A stretch of DNA of 64,000 bases from Primula veris (GCA_963682055.1 OY821741.1:19955211-20019210), one strand, 5' to 3'. Positions 22,800 through 33,416 are shown, counted from the stretch's first letter. Program-made: numbers and translations. Notes: generated from the letters alone by a model not told the origin.

Positions 22800-23155
22800 A
22801 CCAAGTTTTACATTAATAATAGGCTCAAATGGATATTTTTTTCACAAATGTCAAACCGACTAACTAATCGAACTAACAACTAAGCTACGAACCCACATAA
22901 CTGTTCTAGTTTGATGAATCTATGAGAGAACGTTGGACCGGTTCAAAATTTTTTAAAGGGTTTTTATAATGTCCAAGTTTTACATTAATAATACCTTAAA
23001 CGGATATTTCTTACACAAATGTCAAACCGACTAACTAATCGAACTAACAACTAAGCTACGAATCTCAACATGACCACGTAACTGTTCTAGTTTGATGAAT
23101 CTATGAGAGAACGTTGGACCGGTTCAAAGTTTTTTAAAGGGTTTCTATAATGTTC
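22800..23155. repeat. Tandem duplication, unit about 175-182 bp
   Basis: Two adjacent copies (about 22800-22971 and 22972-23155) share long identical runs such as AAATGTCAAACCGACTAACT and GAATCTATGAGAGAACGTTG. They differ by a few substitutions and an insertion of about 10 bp. Confidence 0.85.
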
Positions 23156-23899
23156 ACTGAAAAAAAGTGGAGAAACATAAACCGAAGAACAGATTACAAC
23201 CAAGTCCAGCCCAAGGTTCAGAACTACAGATTAAGAAGGAGCTAAGCAGAACAACCAGCCTACAAGCATGAGATTTGAATAATGATTAAAAGGAAATTTC
23301 AGTCTAAATCTTATACTTTTGCTTCCAATTCATTTTGCTTTATTGTGTGCTTTCTTCTTTTAACTGAACTATCATCTATTTTTGGCTGTCTAACCATATC
23401 CTTTTAACAACTCGATACATTAAGTAATCCTTCAAGTATATATTTACCAACCGAAGAAATCTTGGTTCTTGTCTTTTCCTACCACCTGGTTAGGCTCACT
23501 TTATAGTAGATATGTATATTATCGAAAATCTTCAAAGTTACAAAATTCAAAAACTACTTGCACTTTCAAAACCATATAATACAAAGCTTACAAACTATAA
23601 AGAAAATTTAAAATTATACATACAAAAATATTATCCAAATAGGGATAAAGCCTTTATAATCGGCATCTAATTTATGCTGGAAAAAAAAATGCTTCTAGCA
23701 TGATTGAACAAGTTATATGTAGCTAAATGTATTTAGTGTTTTATTTTAATGTAAATGATTGTCGAAGCTAAACTGTGCAAGGTAGTCAAAAGAAGGGATA
23801 ATCCTCTAACGTTATTGAGTAAATGGGAAGCATACTACGAAAAAGTAAAAGGCGGGGTTAACTTAAAATTTTTACAATAAGAAAGAAAGTAGTTTGAAT

Positions 23900-24387
23900 C
23901 AGTGTTTTAAATAGCGTTATCGCTATCGTAGCGTTTTTTCGAGAGAAACGCTAAAAGCGCTAATAGCGTTGCTATATAGCGATTTGCGGTGTATTTTTTT
24001 TTGCTTAAATATGCACTAAACTTTAGAATATATAACAAAAAAAAAGAGAAATGTATAGTTATATTAAATAGTAATAAAAAAAATCAAAAAAAAAAATTGT
24101 TGATGTTGAGTTTTGAACTTGGGTCTGGTGGAAATTACAACACTGTCTTAACCATCTGGACTGCAGACACTTTTATGAAAATTGCACAATATATATTAAT
24201 TATTCAGATCCGCTGTTTTTTTTTAACTCGCTATTTACGCTTTTGGTCCAGAATTTCACGCTTTTTGCGCTTTTGGTCCCCTATAGCGCGATTTTAGCGC
24301 AATTCCACCCAAAATCGTGATTTTTCGTTGCGTTTTTTACCAAAAAAACGCTATTTCGCGCTACGTAACGCGAATTTTAAAACAGAG
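23900..24387. mobile_element. hAT-type MITE with perfect 8-bp target duplication
   Basis: GTTTGAAT flanks both sides (23892-23899 and 24388-24395). The left end CAGTGTTTTAAAT pairs with the right end read in reverse as CTCTGTTTTAAAAT, and the subterminal regions are rich in complementary AGCG/CGCT motifs. No transposase is present. The plus-strand frame at 23989-24297 is not a gene. Confidence 0.8.
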
Positions 24388-24395
24388 GTTTGAAT

Positions 24396-25810
24396 TATTG
24401 CTTTGTTGAGAATTTAGAACTCTCTATAAATGAGAACTAAAATGCACTAAGACTGCTTAATTCGATCCACAATCGTCTGGATGACATTTAAAGCTGGCTT
24501 CATTGTGTTGTACACAAACGTTTGATCCGCATGCACTTATCTTACAACTTATGAGTTATGCGACAATTCCAGCAATTCAAATGACCACCTTTTTCCACTC
24601 AAAGTTCCCTTGCAACTCCATTCTATTAGCTTATCGAGAATACATCCACTAGATTATTAGATTTCACAGTCATGTATGATCTCATTTGTACCAGAGAAAG
24701 TTACACACAAAATATATTTTTAATTTAGTTACTTAAAGAAGGCAAACGTCTTATACTTAGCAATCACTGGGGTATAGTTGTGACTATTTTGGTTTAATCA
24801 AAAGGCTGATCTTAAACGGATAAATCAGTAGTTGTTACCCTCGTGATAATACTAGTTCTTTATGAAAAAAAGAATTCACTTTGATAGTTAATTGAAGACT
24901 TGCTTTTTTTCAAAAACAGGGCTTTTATATACATAATCCTTTAAATGTCGCGTCAAGAATATTGCATTAGAGTAATCAAGTAAGATAATTGTTATAATAT
25001 GCTTTTTTTTTTTTGTTAATTTTATGTTATCATGTACTGATTTGAAGTTAGTGTTGATAGTAATAAACTAACTGTGCTAATATGTTATAGCCATAGAGAG
25101 TTGTAACACCTGCATTTGATAACAGAATAAAAAAGTTGCAGTTATTTTCATTCCCTTTCTTTCTCTAGTTTACAAGCTTAAAGCTTTTTTCTATAATAAT
25201 CATCAAATAAAACTGTCAGTTTTGGGTGTGTAAAAAGAAGAATCAGCCAACTTTTACCCCAGGCTAACCTAGCTATCAATGCTCAGTTAGTTTGTTTATG
25301 TGACTATATGTCCAGTCTAGACATCCATCAAATCTTCACAAAACCACCACAGTTTTAGAGTTTTGAATAAAACTCTCGAGTTTCACATCTTAAAGGGGAT
25401 CATTTGATTCTCTTATATTGTTTTTGAACAAAGTACATTGATGGTAGTATATAGTCTTCATTATGTGTAGGCATTTAAATATAAATTATACCGAGTAAAT
25501 GTCTAAACATGTACTATGTATCAGTTTACTAATACATCTGTTACTCAAAAATGAATTAAAATTTAACTAAAATGATTCACGATTATTGGGAAAAAAGTTA
25601 ATTCTGAATGATACAAATGATGCTGTATTAGAAAGAAATTAAAAATATTTAATGGACAGATTTAAATAGTCTTACATCCAAAATTTTCTGGGTTATCAAA
25701 AAGTGTATATATATGTTACGGGTGTTGTGTGCAATATATATTTAAGCCGATATTATTTCTTTATCGTTACAACTTGCATACATCTTAAGATATGACTAAC
25801 TTGTCCAACC
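24396..25810. other. Intergenic between the two defensin-like genes
   Basis: Mostly AT-rich unique sequence without recognisable genes. A 33-codon minus-strand stretch with five cysteines at 24457-24555 is discussed as a finding. An ATATATATTTAAG box near 25732-25744 could serve the gene at 25811. Confidence 0.4.
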
Positions 25811-26420
25811 ATGATTGTCCTTACTTTGTCAGGTGAGCATATACTCTTATGAATAAAATTAGGTGAATTTATTTGATTTTTTTCCAGGAAAAATCTTTTT
25901 GCCGTTTTTCTTCAACTTTCTATCGATTTCACATCTGCCTTTTACAATTACATCTCACTTCTTGCGGGTAGCAATAATAGCATCTGGCTACTGTGAAAAA
26001 AATATATCTTAGTGCAAATACTATAGCAATATATAATTTTAAGAGCATCTGATAAACAGTATAAGGTATATTTATAAAATCGAGAGCAATGGTTGTGAAA
26101 GTTTTTTAAGAAAGTCTTAAGATATATGATCAATGATATGGTCAAATATATGACAATGATGACTAAAGTATTTACCATTTCTCTAGTTTAGTAGTATCTT
26201 CTAAATTTTCTACTTTATTTTCTAGTCTTTTTCAGCGGCATTAGGCGCGAGCTATGGAGACCTAATCTGCACTGAAATTCTTTTCGCGTTATGCGAGCAA
26301 CCTATATTTATGACAAAATGCAAGGAAAAGTATGCCAATAGATATATCGCAAGAGGAGATTGTATTCTCGGCGGCCCCTTGCAAGCCGACGTTTGTCAGT
26401 GTGCTTTTTCTTGCAAGTGA
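25811..26420 (+). CDS. Diverged defensin-like peptide, two exons, possibly decaying
   Basis: Exon 1 (25811-25832) is homologous to the end of exon 1 of the gene at 21724 (shared ATTGTCCTTA), and exon 2 (26236-26420) starts after TTTTTCAG in the same phase. The joined frame gives 68 residues. Seven cysteines remain; the position of the third cysteine of the neighbour is phenylalanine (CEQPIFMTKC against CEPKSCATDC), and the end is VCQCAFSCK. The signal peptide would be short (MIVLTLSAALGAS), because an upstream ATG at 25794 is out of frame and an in-frame stop precedes 25811. It may be a functional variant or an early pseudogene. Exon 2 has no internal stop, which favours recent function. Confidence 0.6.
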
Positions 26421-26477
26421 ATCAATCAAGATGATTCGATGAACGTATCATAAGAATTCAAAATTTATAATGCAATA

Positions 26478-27460
26478 GTTAATTATGTTTTGGTGACATG
26501 TGTTTTGACCACTTTTAGGATTGATGACTCAACTTTTAACAATTCTGTTTTAATGACCTAAATTTATTGTTTGAGTTGATTTAGTGACTCGTTGTTATAT
26601 TTTTTGGATGGAAACCGTTTTAAAGTTTCAATTTAGTCCGTATAGTTTAAAAGTTTACGATAAACACTTAAAAAATTATAAATTTACACACATATAAAAA
26701 CTCTTATACGAAATCTTATAAAACTATCAAATGCAAGTTACAATTTTATACGTAAATTGATAAAAAAAAAATAAAAAATTTTGTCAATCTAAATTTAAAA
26801 ATGATATAAAACTATCAAAAAACGTGATACAAATTAATAAATATATATAAGCCAAATCGTTCGTTTTTCTGCTATGTAAGTTCATTGTTAAACTTATTAA
26901 AGACGTATGAATTTTTTGAATGACTAGTCTTATGTTAAAATAAAATAAGAGTCTTATTAATTAGATTGTAACTCATACATATTTGGTTTTATTATAATCC
27001 AAATTTATTTATATAGGATGATATTAACAAGTTTCACTTTATTCTATATATTTAATTATACGTGAATAAATGAAAAAAATAAAAAATTATAAAAATTGAG
27101 TTGTTAGTAAGTATACTTTCAATTAATTAGGTTTGTAACGATATATTTATATCATCTCAACTAATAGAGTTTATATGGTGTTTGATACTTGCATTTATTT
27201 TATTTGCTAATTGTACAACTCACTTAAACACATATTTTATATAAGTGTGTAATTTAAGTGGACTTATATAAGTGTGTAATTTTTATAATTTTTAAGCGAC
27301 GTTTATCGTTAAGTTTTAACCTATACGGACTAAATTGAAACTTCAAAACAGTTTTCAACCAAGAAATGTAACGGCGGGTCACTAAAACAACCGAAACTAT
27401 AAATTTAGGTCATTAAAATGGAATTGTCAAAAGGCAGGTCATCAAATCATAATTAACCCC
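26478..27460. mobile_element. Mutator-like foldback element, copy 1
   Basis: It has long terminal inverted repeats of roughly 190-230 bp. The left begins GTTAATTATGTTTTGG; the right, read in reverse, begins GTTAATTATGATTTGATGACC. Both continue with AAAGTTTCAATTTAGTCCGT and TAACGATAAAC-like segments. The internal part is AT-rich with no transposase. It is related to 49092-50004, which lies in the opposite orientation. No clear target duplication was seen for this copy. Confidence 0.78.
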
Positions 27461-27973
27461 CACTAGAACCTCATTCATGTACCCTCTGAAGAATGATTGT
27501 TTTTTTAAGAAAGTTTATGATTATGAGATTTTATTTTTTTATTTTCTCCTTTCGCACAAAATGTTTGAAATGACCCAAAATATATGTGCATTTGCTCTCC
27601 GACTGTCATTACTTAGTTGAGTATCCTTTGCCAGCAGTATTTTTTAAATTAGAGCTCGGAAATCGAAAACAAGAAAAAGTAATTGAGAAGTCCAATGATA
27701 TTTATTAATCAAGTTATGCGGTACAATCTCTGATAGATTGAATGATGGATCTCTTGATGAACAATTAACTCACGACTTTGGGTACTTTTTGTGGATCGAA
27801 TGATGAAATAATTACACTTGTTGATGTACACTTGTTGAATTGGATAACTAGCTTTCCATGCACTCAGATCGTGTTTTTTTTTTTTCACACAGAGATCTCG
27901 CAATGGAAAAAGAACGGTTGCAGTAAATAACCCGTGAAATAGTCTGGGGATCGAACCAAAAGAAACTGGAGCG
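27461..27973. other. Intergenic, no gene seen
   Basis: AT-rich sequence with a 64-residue minus-strand frame (27709-27903) that has no recognisable motif and looks random. Confidence 0.4.
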
Positions 27974-27978
27974 TTTAT

Positions 27979-29903
27979 TGTAAAATCCCGTATTTAATTT
28001 CTATTATTGATTTTAATGTTAATGATTATTTAGATTTATATTCGTTTTATAAATGGGTTGGAAATATAAATCGGTAAATGGGTTTGAAAAGTCAGTATTT
28101 ATTTTGTTTTATTTATTTATGGTTGTACATGTACTCTAAGATTGTTACTATAATTTTTGACAAGTTGGTAGGTTATTTATTAATTAGCGATAAGTAAGGT
28201 TCCCAAAATAAAGTTTTCAATAAAATTAGAGTGGATTCAAGTATAGCTAGCTTGTATTATTAAAAATCACATTCCTTTGTAAGAGTAACGTGGTTAATTA
28301 TAATTAAATATTTATTTCATAGAGTGTTAAATGTATTAAAAGAGCTAGCCACATTCACTTCTACGGAGTTACACATGAACGTATTAGATTGAAAAGTGTT
28401 ACGTTTAGTATTAAAGAGTTTTGTAATTAAAAGGGTATAGTAACATAAAAATTTATTTGGCATTGAGTATGGGAATTTGGAAGTTATGAGCCATTAATTA
28501 GACAGTTACGGAAATAAAAGGAGTTGAAACTGAAGCAGTAAATTAACATATTATTGTAGTATAAATACTAAGCCCCTAGTCATGCACATAGTAGGTTCAT
28601 ATATACTTATTTCACCAGTATGATATCATTCTCTCAAAGTTATATATTTACATATATAAATACGTACACACATATAAAGCTAGGTAGGATATTGTTATAA
28701 TTGATGTTAGACTATATTCGTACTACTCTAAATATTTACTAGCTATTAGATCGATAGGATAGAATGAGATAGAGCTGCAGAGGGATCCTAAGTTACTGTG
28801 AGAAGAAGAAAAGGCTTAATAAGGAAGTCAGTTGAAAACATTTGTAGTATAAACGTTTGGCTGTTTCCATTACGTTATATTACGAGGTGAGTGGTTTTTC
28901 TTACTTGCTATTATAAAATTCCATTGCATTTTTAATAAATATTTGCATGTTGAAATTATATTTTAAAAGTATCAAAATTATATATGTATATATATCATTG
29001 CAAAGTTGCAGGTTCAAAAGAGCAAGGTTATTTGTGTACGTTGATGAACGTAAAGAAATGAAATGTTTATATACGTTGATGAACGTATAAGATTTTGAAA
29101 GAAAGTTTATTTTATTTTTGTGATCATTATGGTATTATATTTAAGATCTAAGTTGAGAAAAAGAAATTATATAAAGATATTTGAGAAGTACCGGTACAAT
29201 TAAAGAGACCTATGGAGTCCACGTAGGATTGGGAAGTCCAATCATAGAAAGGATATTCGGGAAGTGTGAATCCAATGAATAAAAGAGATCTCTAGCATCC
29301 ACCTAGGATTGGGAAGTCCAATCTAGATAAATATCTAATTTATATTATCGTATTGATCACACCTTTTAATATTTTTATTAGTTCGAAAAGGTTTCAGTTT
29401 TCAAGAAACGTTTTATATTACACTATGCTTTGGAAATTTTGTAAAGTTAAAAATATTGATTTTTCGAAGGAAAATGATTAAATGATTAAAATATATTTTC
29501 GACCCTATATTGTATTGCAAGGTTTATCGCTCACTAAGCCCTTTTAGCTTACCCCTCGCTTTTGAAATGTTTTCAGGTATACAGGTTCTAAGGAGTCGGA
29601 GTTAAGTTAGTTGGGAATCAGCCAGACCTTCATAGGATTCCGTTTTATTTCCGCTGCTAATAAAGTTCCAAGATTTTAATTTTCAATTCCTGTTTCTTTA
29701 GTATTACAAGATCTTTTTAAATAAGTTCCTAGTAATATTTGAATCCGATTTTAGCTTTTTTGAGATATTCAGAAACAAGAACGAATGTTTGAAGTTATTG
29801 TTTTCGAGTCTAAATTAAATATTTTTTTTTTCTTTAAGTTATAGGCCTTCGTCTAGCACGTGTTAGTCGGCCGTGCAGCACCCTTAGGTTCTGGGATGTT
29901 ACA
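27979..29903. mobile_element. Solo LTR of a chromovirus-type Ty3/gypsy element
   Basis: It begins TGTAAAATCCCG and ends GGGATGTTACA, the terminal pair seen in Tekay/Del-type chromoviruses, and similar in style to the LTR at 57954-59763. Five bases, TTTAT, flank both sides (27974-27978 and 29904-29908), a perfect target duplication. With no internal region between the two copies of TTTAT, this is a solo LTR left by recombination. Inside are local direct repeats such as TAGGATTGGGAAGTCCAATC (twice, about 29225-29325) and ACGTTGATGAACGTA (twice, near 29040-29090). Confidence 0.87.
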
Positions 29904-30516
29904 TTTATGCTCGACGTTCGTTTTATCTGTTTAAACGTGTGTTTGAATGCTTTAAACTAAATTACAACACTTAAGCGAAAGTTACTGACCAAGTTGTCAA
30001 TGTGGCGACTCGACTTTTCCTATGCGCAGTCAACTTTTAACTTTTAAAAAGAGGTTTTGTTGATTGATTTTATACTGAAACAACTATGTCATTAGGTTTA
30101 TCAGTAATATATGCTACTAATAAAGGGTTATAATTCGGATACCAGCATAATAATACTAGAAAACATAGTGATAAAGCCATAACTTTGGTCGGTCACGTTA
30201 GGCTTTTCAACAATATAATAATGGTAAATCAACGGTAAAGAATGGACATTTCTTGATCTTTATTATTGCTCGGATTATTATCCTTATTTGGACTATTACA
30301 CTTGCTCGGATCAGTATCTCTGTATTACAATTGTGCTCGATTTGACTACTTAATCTCTCTTCTTGGTCTTTCTCCCCTTTTTTTCGGTGCTCGGCTTTAT
30401 CTCTGCTCGGTTTATTTCTTGGCGTGATAAGCTTTAACTTGTTTATCTCTTTTCTCAACTTCTCTCTATAATTTTTGAATAGATTTTCTGGGTCCTTTTC
30501 TAGGAGGGGTAGTTGG

Positions 30517-30525
30517 CTATTTATA
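30517..30525 (-). promoter_or_regulatory. LTR TATA box, sense direction
   Basis: TATAAATAG on the minus strand. The same box sits at 46182-46190 in the 5' LTR, where it would drive the genomic transcript. Confidence 0.6.
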
Positions 30526-30636
30526 GGCAACTATGCTTTCTAGGATGTTGACAAATGTCTCCATCTCAGAGGGTTTTTCAGACATGGGTCCCCAGTTGAG
30601 TGGGCTTGGGCTTTTGGTAGTAATACCTTATTTTCC

Positions 30637-30645
30637 TATAAAAGG
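30637..30645 (+). promoter_or_regulatory. LTR TATA box, antisense direction
   Basis: TATAAAAGG preceded by C-rich sequence on the plus strand. It faces the antisense gene cassette that starts about 340 bp downstream. The copy at 46302-46310 in the other LTR faces out of the element. Confidence 0.45.
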
Positions 30646-30924
30646 CATGTGATGACCCATTTAAGCGTTGGATACCCATTTATAAAGTGGATTGATTATT
30701 ACCCGAATAGAATATTCGGGTCTAATTTTTATGTTCTATCAAGTGCTCCCTGACTTCCTCGGCGTGGTTTCCATGTCGAGGGAGTCATGCTCGGTCTGTC
30801 GAGGATATTACTTCGGTCTCGTCGTTCCCAATGCTTCGTTGAGAAACGTAATCGATTTATGACGGTTTCTTGGGGGGCCCATTTAAAGTTTCCTATCCCA
30901 ATATCTTTCTTCGAGGAAAACTCC

Positions 30925-30930
30925 TATAAA
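30925..30930 (+). promoter_or_regulatory. TATA box of antisense coiled-coil ORF a
   Basis: CCTATAAAG placed 60 bp upstream of the ATG at 30985. The sequence around it resembles that around the next unit (31409-31416), including an upstream TTTCTTCGAG. Confidence 0.55.
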
Positions 30931-30984
30931 GGGGAATGCCCCCTCCATAATTAGGCATTTTATTACTACTTTGCTCGTGACGTA

Positions 30985-31389
30985 ATGGCTTCCTCTGGTT
31001 CTACTGGTGAGAACTCCTTTAATTATATTTCTTATTTAGAAACTGAGATCACGAAATCTCGTACCGCGAATAAGAAACTCGTGGCCAAGGTTTCAGACTA
31101 CAAGAAAAGGTTGTCCGACATGGATTCCGCTCATCATGTGATGATGGCCGATCGGGATTGGGCTTACGAGCGTATAAAGAGGCTCGAGGCTCATCTGGCT
31201 AAGTAGAAGGCAGCAAAGGGGGCCTATAAGCTTGCATTCAAGGAGTTGCATGCTCGGTCTAAACCGAGTTCGGATGACGATGAAGAAGGCTCTTATTGGA
31301 TGACTCCATTGGACTTGAATTGCTGTAGTTTAACCATATATGCTCTTGGGAAGTTCAAGAGGTTTGTCTTTCTTCGAGACGACCTTTGA
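30985..31389 (+). pseudogene. Antisense coiled-coil ORF a, interrupted by one stop
   Basis: The open part (30985-31206) encodes 73 residues starting MASSGSTGENSFNYISYLE, mostly charged heptad-like helix ending AHLAK. It stops at TAG (31204-31206). The same frame then continues with GAYKLAFKELHARSKPSSDD, which matches the C-terminal part of ORF b (RAYKLALEEVYVRSKKK), so the stop is premature. No known domain; a coiled-coil role is inferred from composition. It is a tandem paralogue of ORF b. Confidence 0.55.
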
Positions 31390-31408
31390 TCCACCCCTTG
31401 TTTCTTCC

Positions 31409-31416
31409 TATAAAAG
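31409..31416 (+). promoter_or_regulatory. TATA box of antisense coiled-coil ORF b
   Basis: TATAAAAG after TTTCTTCC, 57 bp upstream of the ATG at 31466. Spacing equals that of ORF a. Confidence 0.55.
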
Positions 31417-31465
31417 AGGACTGTCTATATATTCTTTGAGCAGCTCATTCTTTATTATCGTACAA

Positions 31466-31804
31466 ATGGCTTCTCCTCATGACACTAATGGTGACAACCT
31501 TCTTGAATATGTTGCTCATCTTGAAGAGGAAGTTAAGAAAGTGCGTTATCTCGAGAAGAGGGTTGCCCGGTTGTCGGTGGAAGCTCGTCGGTCCGTCGAA
31601 CTAGACGAGCGATTGGACGCCATGGAGAAGGAGCACCATAGGTCTTTGCTCGACAATATTCGTGCTCGTGCTCGGATCAAAGAGCTCGAGGCCTCTAGAG
31701 ACAGGCAAATTACTTCCAAGAGGGCTTACAAATTAGCCCTTGAGGAAGTGTATGTTCGGTCAAAGAAGAAGCCCGGTGAAGAAGCTGGTCCTTCTACAAA
31801 ATAA
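31466..31804 (+). CDS. Antisense coiled-coil ORF b in the Tat element
   Basis: 112 residues from ATG at 31466, chosen over an in-frame upstream extension because it follows the TATA box and aligns with the start of ORF a (MASPHD against MASSGS). The protein is almost entirely charged helix with leucine heptads (LEEEVKKVRYLEKRVARLSV, ARARIKELEASRDRQ) and ends EEAGPSTK. No enzymatic motif, signal peptide or membrane segment. The downstream sequence has TGTAAT repeats and TTAATGAAAA, like a plant polyadenylation region, suggesting a separate transcript. Function unknown. Confidence 0.55.
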   Translation: MASPHDTNGDNLLEYVAHLEEEVKKVRYLEKRVARLSVEARRSVELDERLDAMEKEHHRSLLDNIRARARIKELEASRDRQITSKRAYKLALEEVYVRSKKKPGEEAGPSTK

Positions 31805-32356
31805 TACTATTTTTCTTTGTGATGTAATGTCTTTTTGTCGAGAAGTATCTTGTAATGAAGTTCCCCTTGATTAATGAAAACTCTTCTTTTTCTCGTTCTT
31901 GTATGATTTATTTTCCCAATGCATTTAATTTTGACTGCGCACGCTTGTGGCCTCATGAATGCTTTTTCTTAGGTCTTGCATTTGACCTTATCCATTGAAC
32001 CTTCTGACTCTTTGTATCTAGGGACCAATGGGATTTCTTGAGCCTTGTGCATAAAATCTTATTCACCAGAGTTTTCTTGAGCTCTGTGTAAAAGATCTTT
32101 AACATTTATTTGAACTGCTGCCTTTCCTCAAAATGACGCGTGTTTCGATGCCATTATGACTTACCCCCTTTAAATATTGGTAAGAATCCAAGCGTTTTTT
32201 GAAAAAGAGTGGCTTTTAATTACTCACGCTTTTTTAGAGCCTTTTGGGAATCCAAACGTTTTTTCTTGAACAGACACATCTTTTAATTGCCGTCGCTTCT
32301 TAGTACCCATTGGCGAACGGTTGCGACTCTCAATACTAGCCCTCATCTAATTGATC

Positions 32357-32364
32357 TATAAATA
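32357..32364 (+). promoter_or_regulatory. TATA box of antisense coiled-coil ORF c
   Basis: TATAAATA about 92 bp upstream of the preferred ATG (32449) and 20 bp upstream of an earlier in-frame ATG (32377). Confidence 0.5.
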
Positions 32365-32448
32365 CCTGCTTACAGCATGGTTATATCCACAATCCTCATC
32401 ATATTATTTTCCCCCATATACAAATCCTCATCTTATAATTTCCTTAAG

Positions 32449-32742
32449 ATGTCTGGTCCTTTCACTCAATCAGCATTAGCTTTGCAAGTGGAGGCTTTTG
32501 AAGCCTCCTATGGCCATGTACAAAGGCTGTTGAAGGATGCCGAGGAGGAGTTAAAGGTGATGCGTTATCACCATACCGAGATGGTTCGGGAGTTAACTTG
32601 GCTAAGATCCGAACTGGATTATTGCCGACGTGCTTGTCAGGCTCTAGTCGAAGAGAATGAGGTGCTAAGGGGGAACCCGACACTTCGAGACAGGAATGTC
32701 TCTACCGGGCCCTCTCAACGATACCGATCGACTTCCCCCTAG
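32449..32742 (+). CDS. Antisense coiled-coil ORF c in the Tat element
   Basis: 97 residues starting MSGPFTQSALALQVEAFEAS. An upstream in-frame ATG at 32377 lies too close to the TATA box to be transcribed, so the second ATG is preferred. The middle is a helix with heptad leucines (VQRLLKDAEEELKVMRY, LTWLRSELDYCRRACQALVE), the tail is Ser/Thr/Arg-rich. General layout is like ORFs a, b, d and e, but sequence identity is low. The following 340 bp is a pyrimidine-rich tract. Confidence 0.5.
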   Translation: MSGPFTQSALALQVEAFEASYGHVQRLLKDAEEELKVMRYHHTEMVRELTWLRSELDYCRRACQALVEENEVLRGNPTLRDRNVSTGPSQRYRSTSP

Positions 32743-33045
32743 TCTCACCTTTTTTCTTTTTATTTCTTTTATTTTCTTTTCCCCATCTTTTCCCATCTCC
32801 TTCTTTTTCTTCTTTTTATTTCTCAGTTTCCCTCATTTCGTCCTCTTCCTCTTTTGTTTTTTATGCTTTGTTCTCTCTACTTTTTTTTTCATTTTTTTCA
32901 TTTTTTTCTTTTTTCTTTTTCCTTTTCTTTTTTGTTTTGTTTCTTTGACTTCCTTTTTATTTGTCTGTTTCCTTCATTTCTTCCTCCTCTGCTCTTTCTC
33001 TTTCTTTTTTCTTCATCTTCTTTTTTTGCACCACTATGATGTAAT
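32743..33045 (+). repeat. Pyrimidine-rich low-complexity tract
   Basis: About 300 bp of TTTTCTTC-type sequence directly after ORF c. The 129-residue plus-strand frame in it is only phenylalanine, leucine and serine from the tract and is not a gene. It is followed by a second T/C-rich stretch to about 33230. Confidence 0.75.
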
Positions 33046-33302
33046 AATCAACCCTGTGATCCTAAGGGTTTTGTGTTACGTCTAGGGTTTTTGTCATTTT
33101 TCATTTGACTCTTCTTTCTTTTTCACTTCTTCTTTATGTTCCTCCTCATTTTCTTTTTCTCCTTTCCCTCTTATCTTCCTCTTTTCTTGCACTTTTCTTC
33201 TTTTCCTCTTTTTCTTGTTTCTTATGTTTTTCTTTTGGCGCCTCCTGCTCACTCGGCCTGCTGATATAGTTGATCTTCTTTGCCTGATCTTCTGTACTAG
33301 CT

Positions 33303-33416
33303 CTTCTCGGATGTAATAGATCTTTATCTCGGATGTAATAGATTTCCTTTTCGGATGTAATAGATTTCCTTTTCGGATGTAATAGATTTCTTTTCGGATG
33401 TACTCTGATGTAATGA
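33303..33416 (+). repeat. Tandem TCGGATGTAATAGAT repeats
   Basis: Five or so copies of a 20-24 bp unit, TCGGATGTAATAGATTTC plus T-rich filler, ending in GATGTACTCTGATGTAATGAA. Each unit contains TGTAATA, resembling plant far-upstream polyadenylation motifs, and TTAATGAAAA follows as it does after ORF b. It may be the 3' end region of ORF c or its transcript. Confidence 0.7.

Larger units (their letters stand above)
30169..30741 (-). repeat. 3' LTR of the Tat-lineage element
   Basis: Near-identical to 45834-46406 (about 12 substitutions in 573 bp, no indels by eye). It carries a TATAAATAG box on the minus strand (30517-30525) and a TATAAAAGG box on the plus strand (30637-30645). The 107-residue minus-strand frame inside starts upstream of the minus-strand TATA box and is not considered a gene. 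Confidence 0.95.

Noticed and set aside
30207..30530. 107-residue minus-strand frame in the LTR, also present at 45872-46195
   Set aside because: It begins upstream of the minus-strand TATA box, so LTR-driven RNA would lack its start; its persistence reflects LTR identity.
32696..33085. 129-residue plus-strand reading frame
   Set aside because: It is only the translation of a T/C-rich low-complexity tract; no ordered composition or motif.
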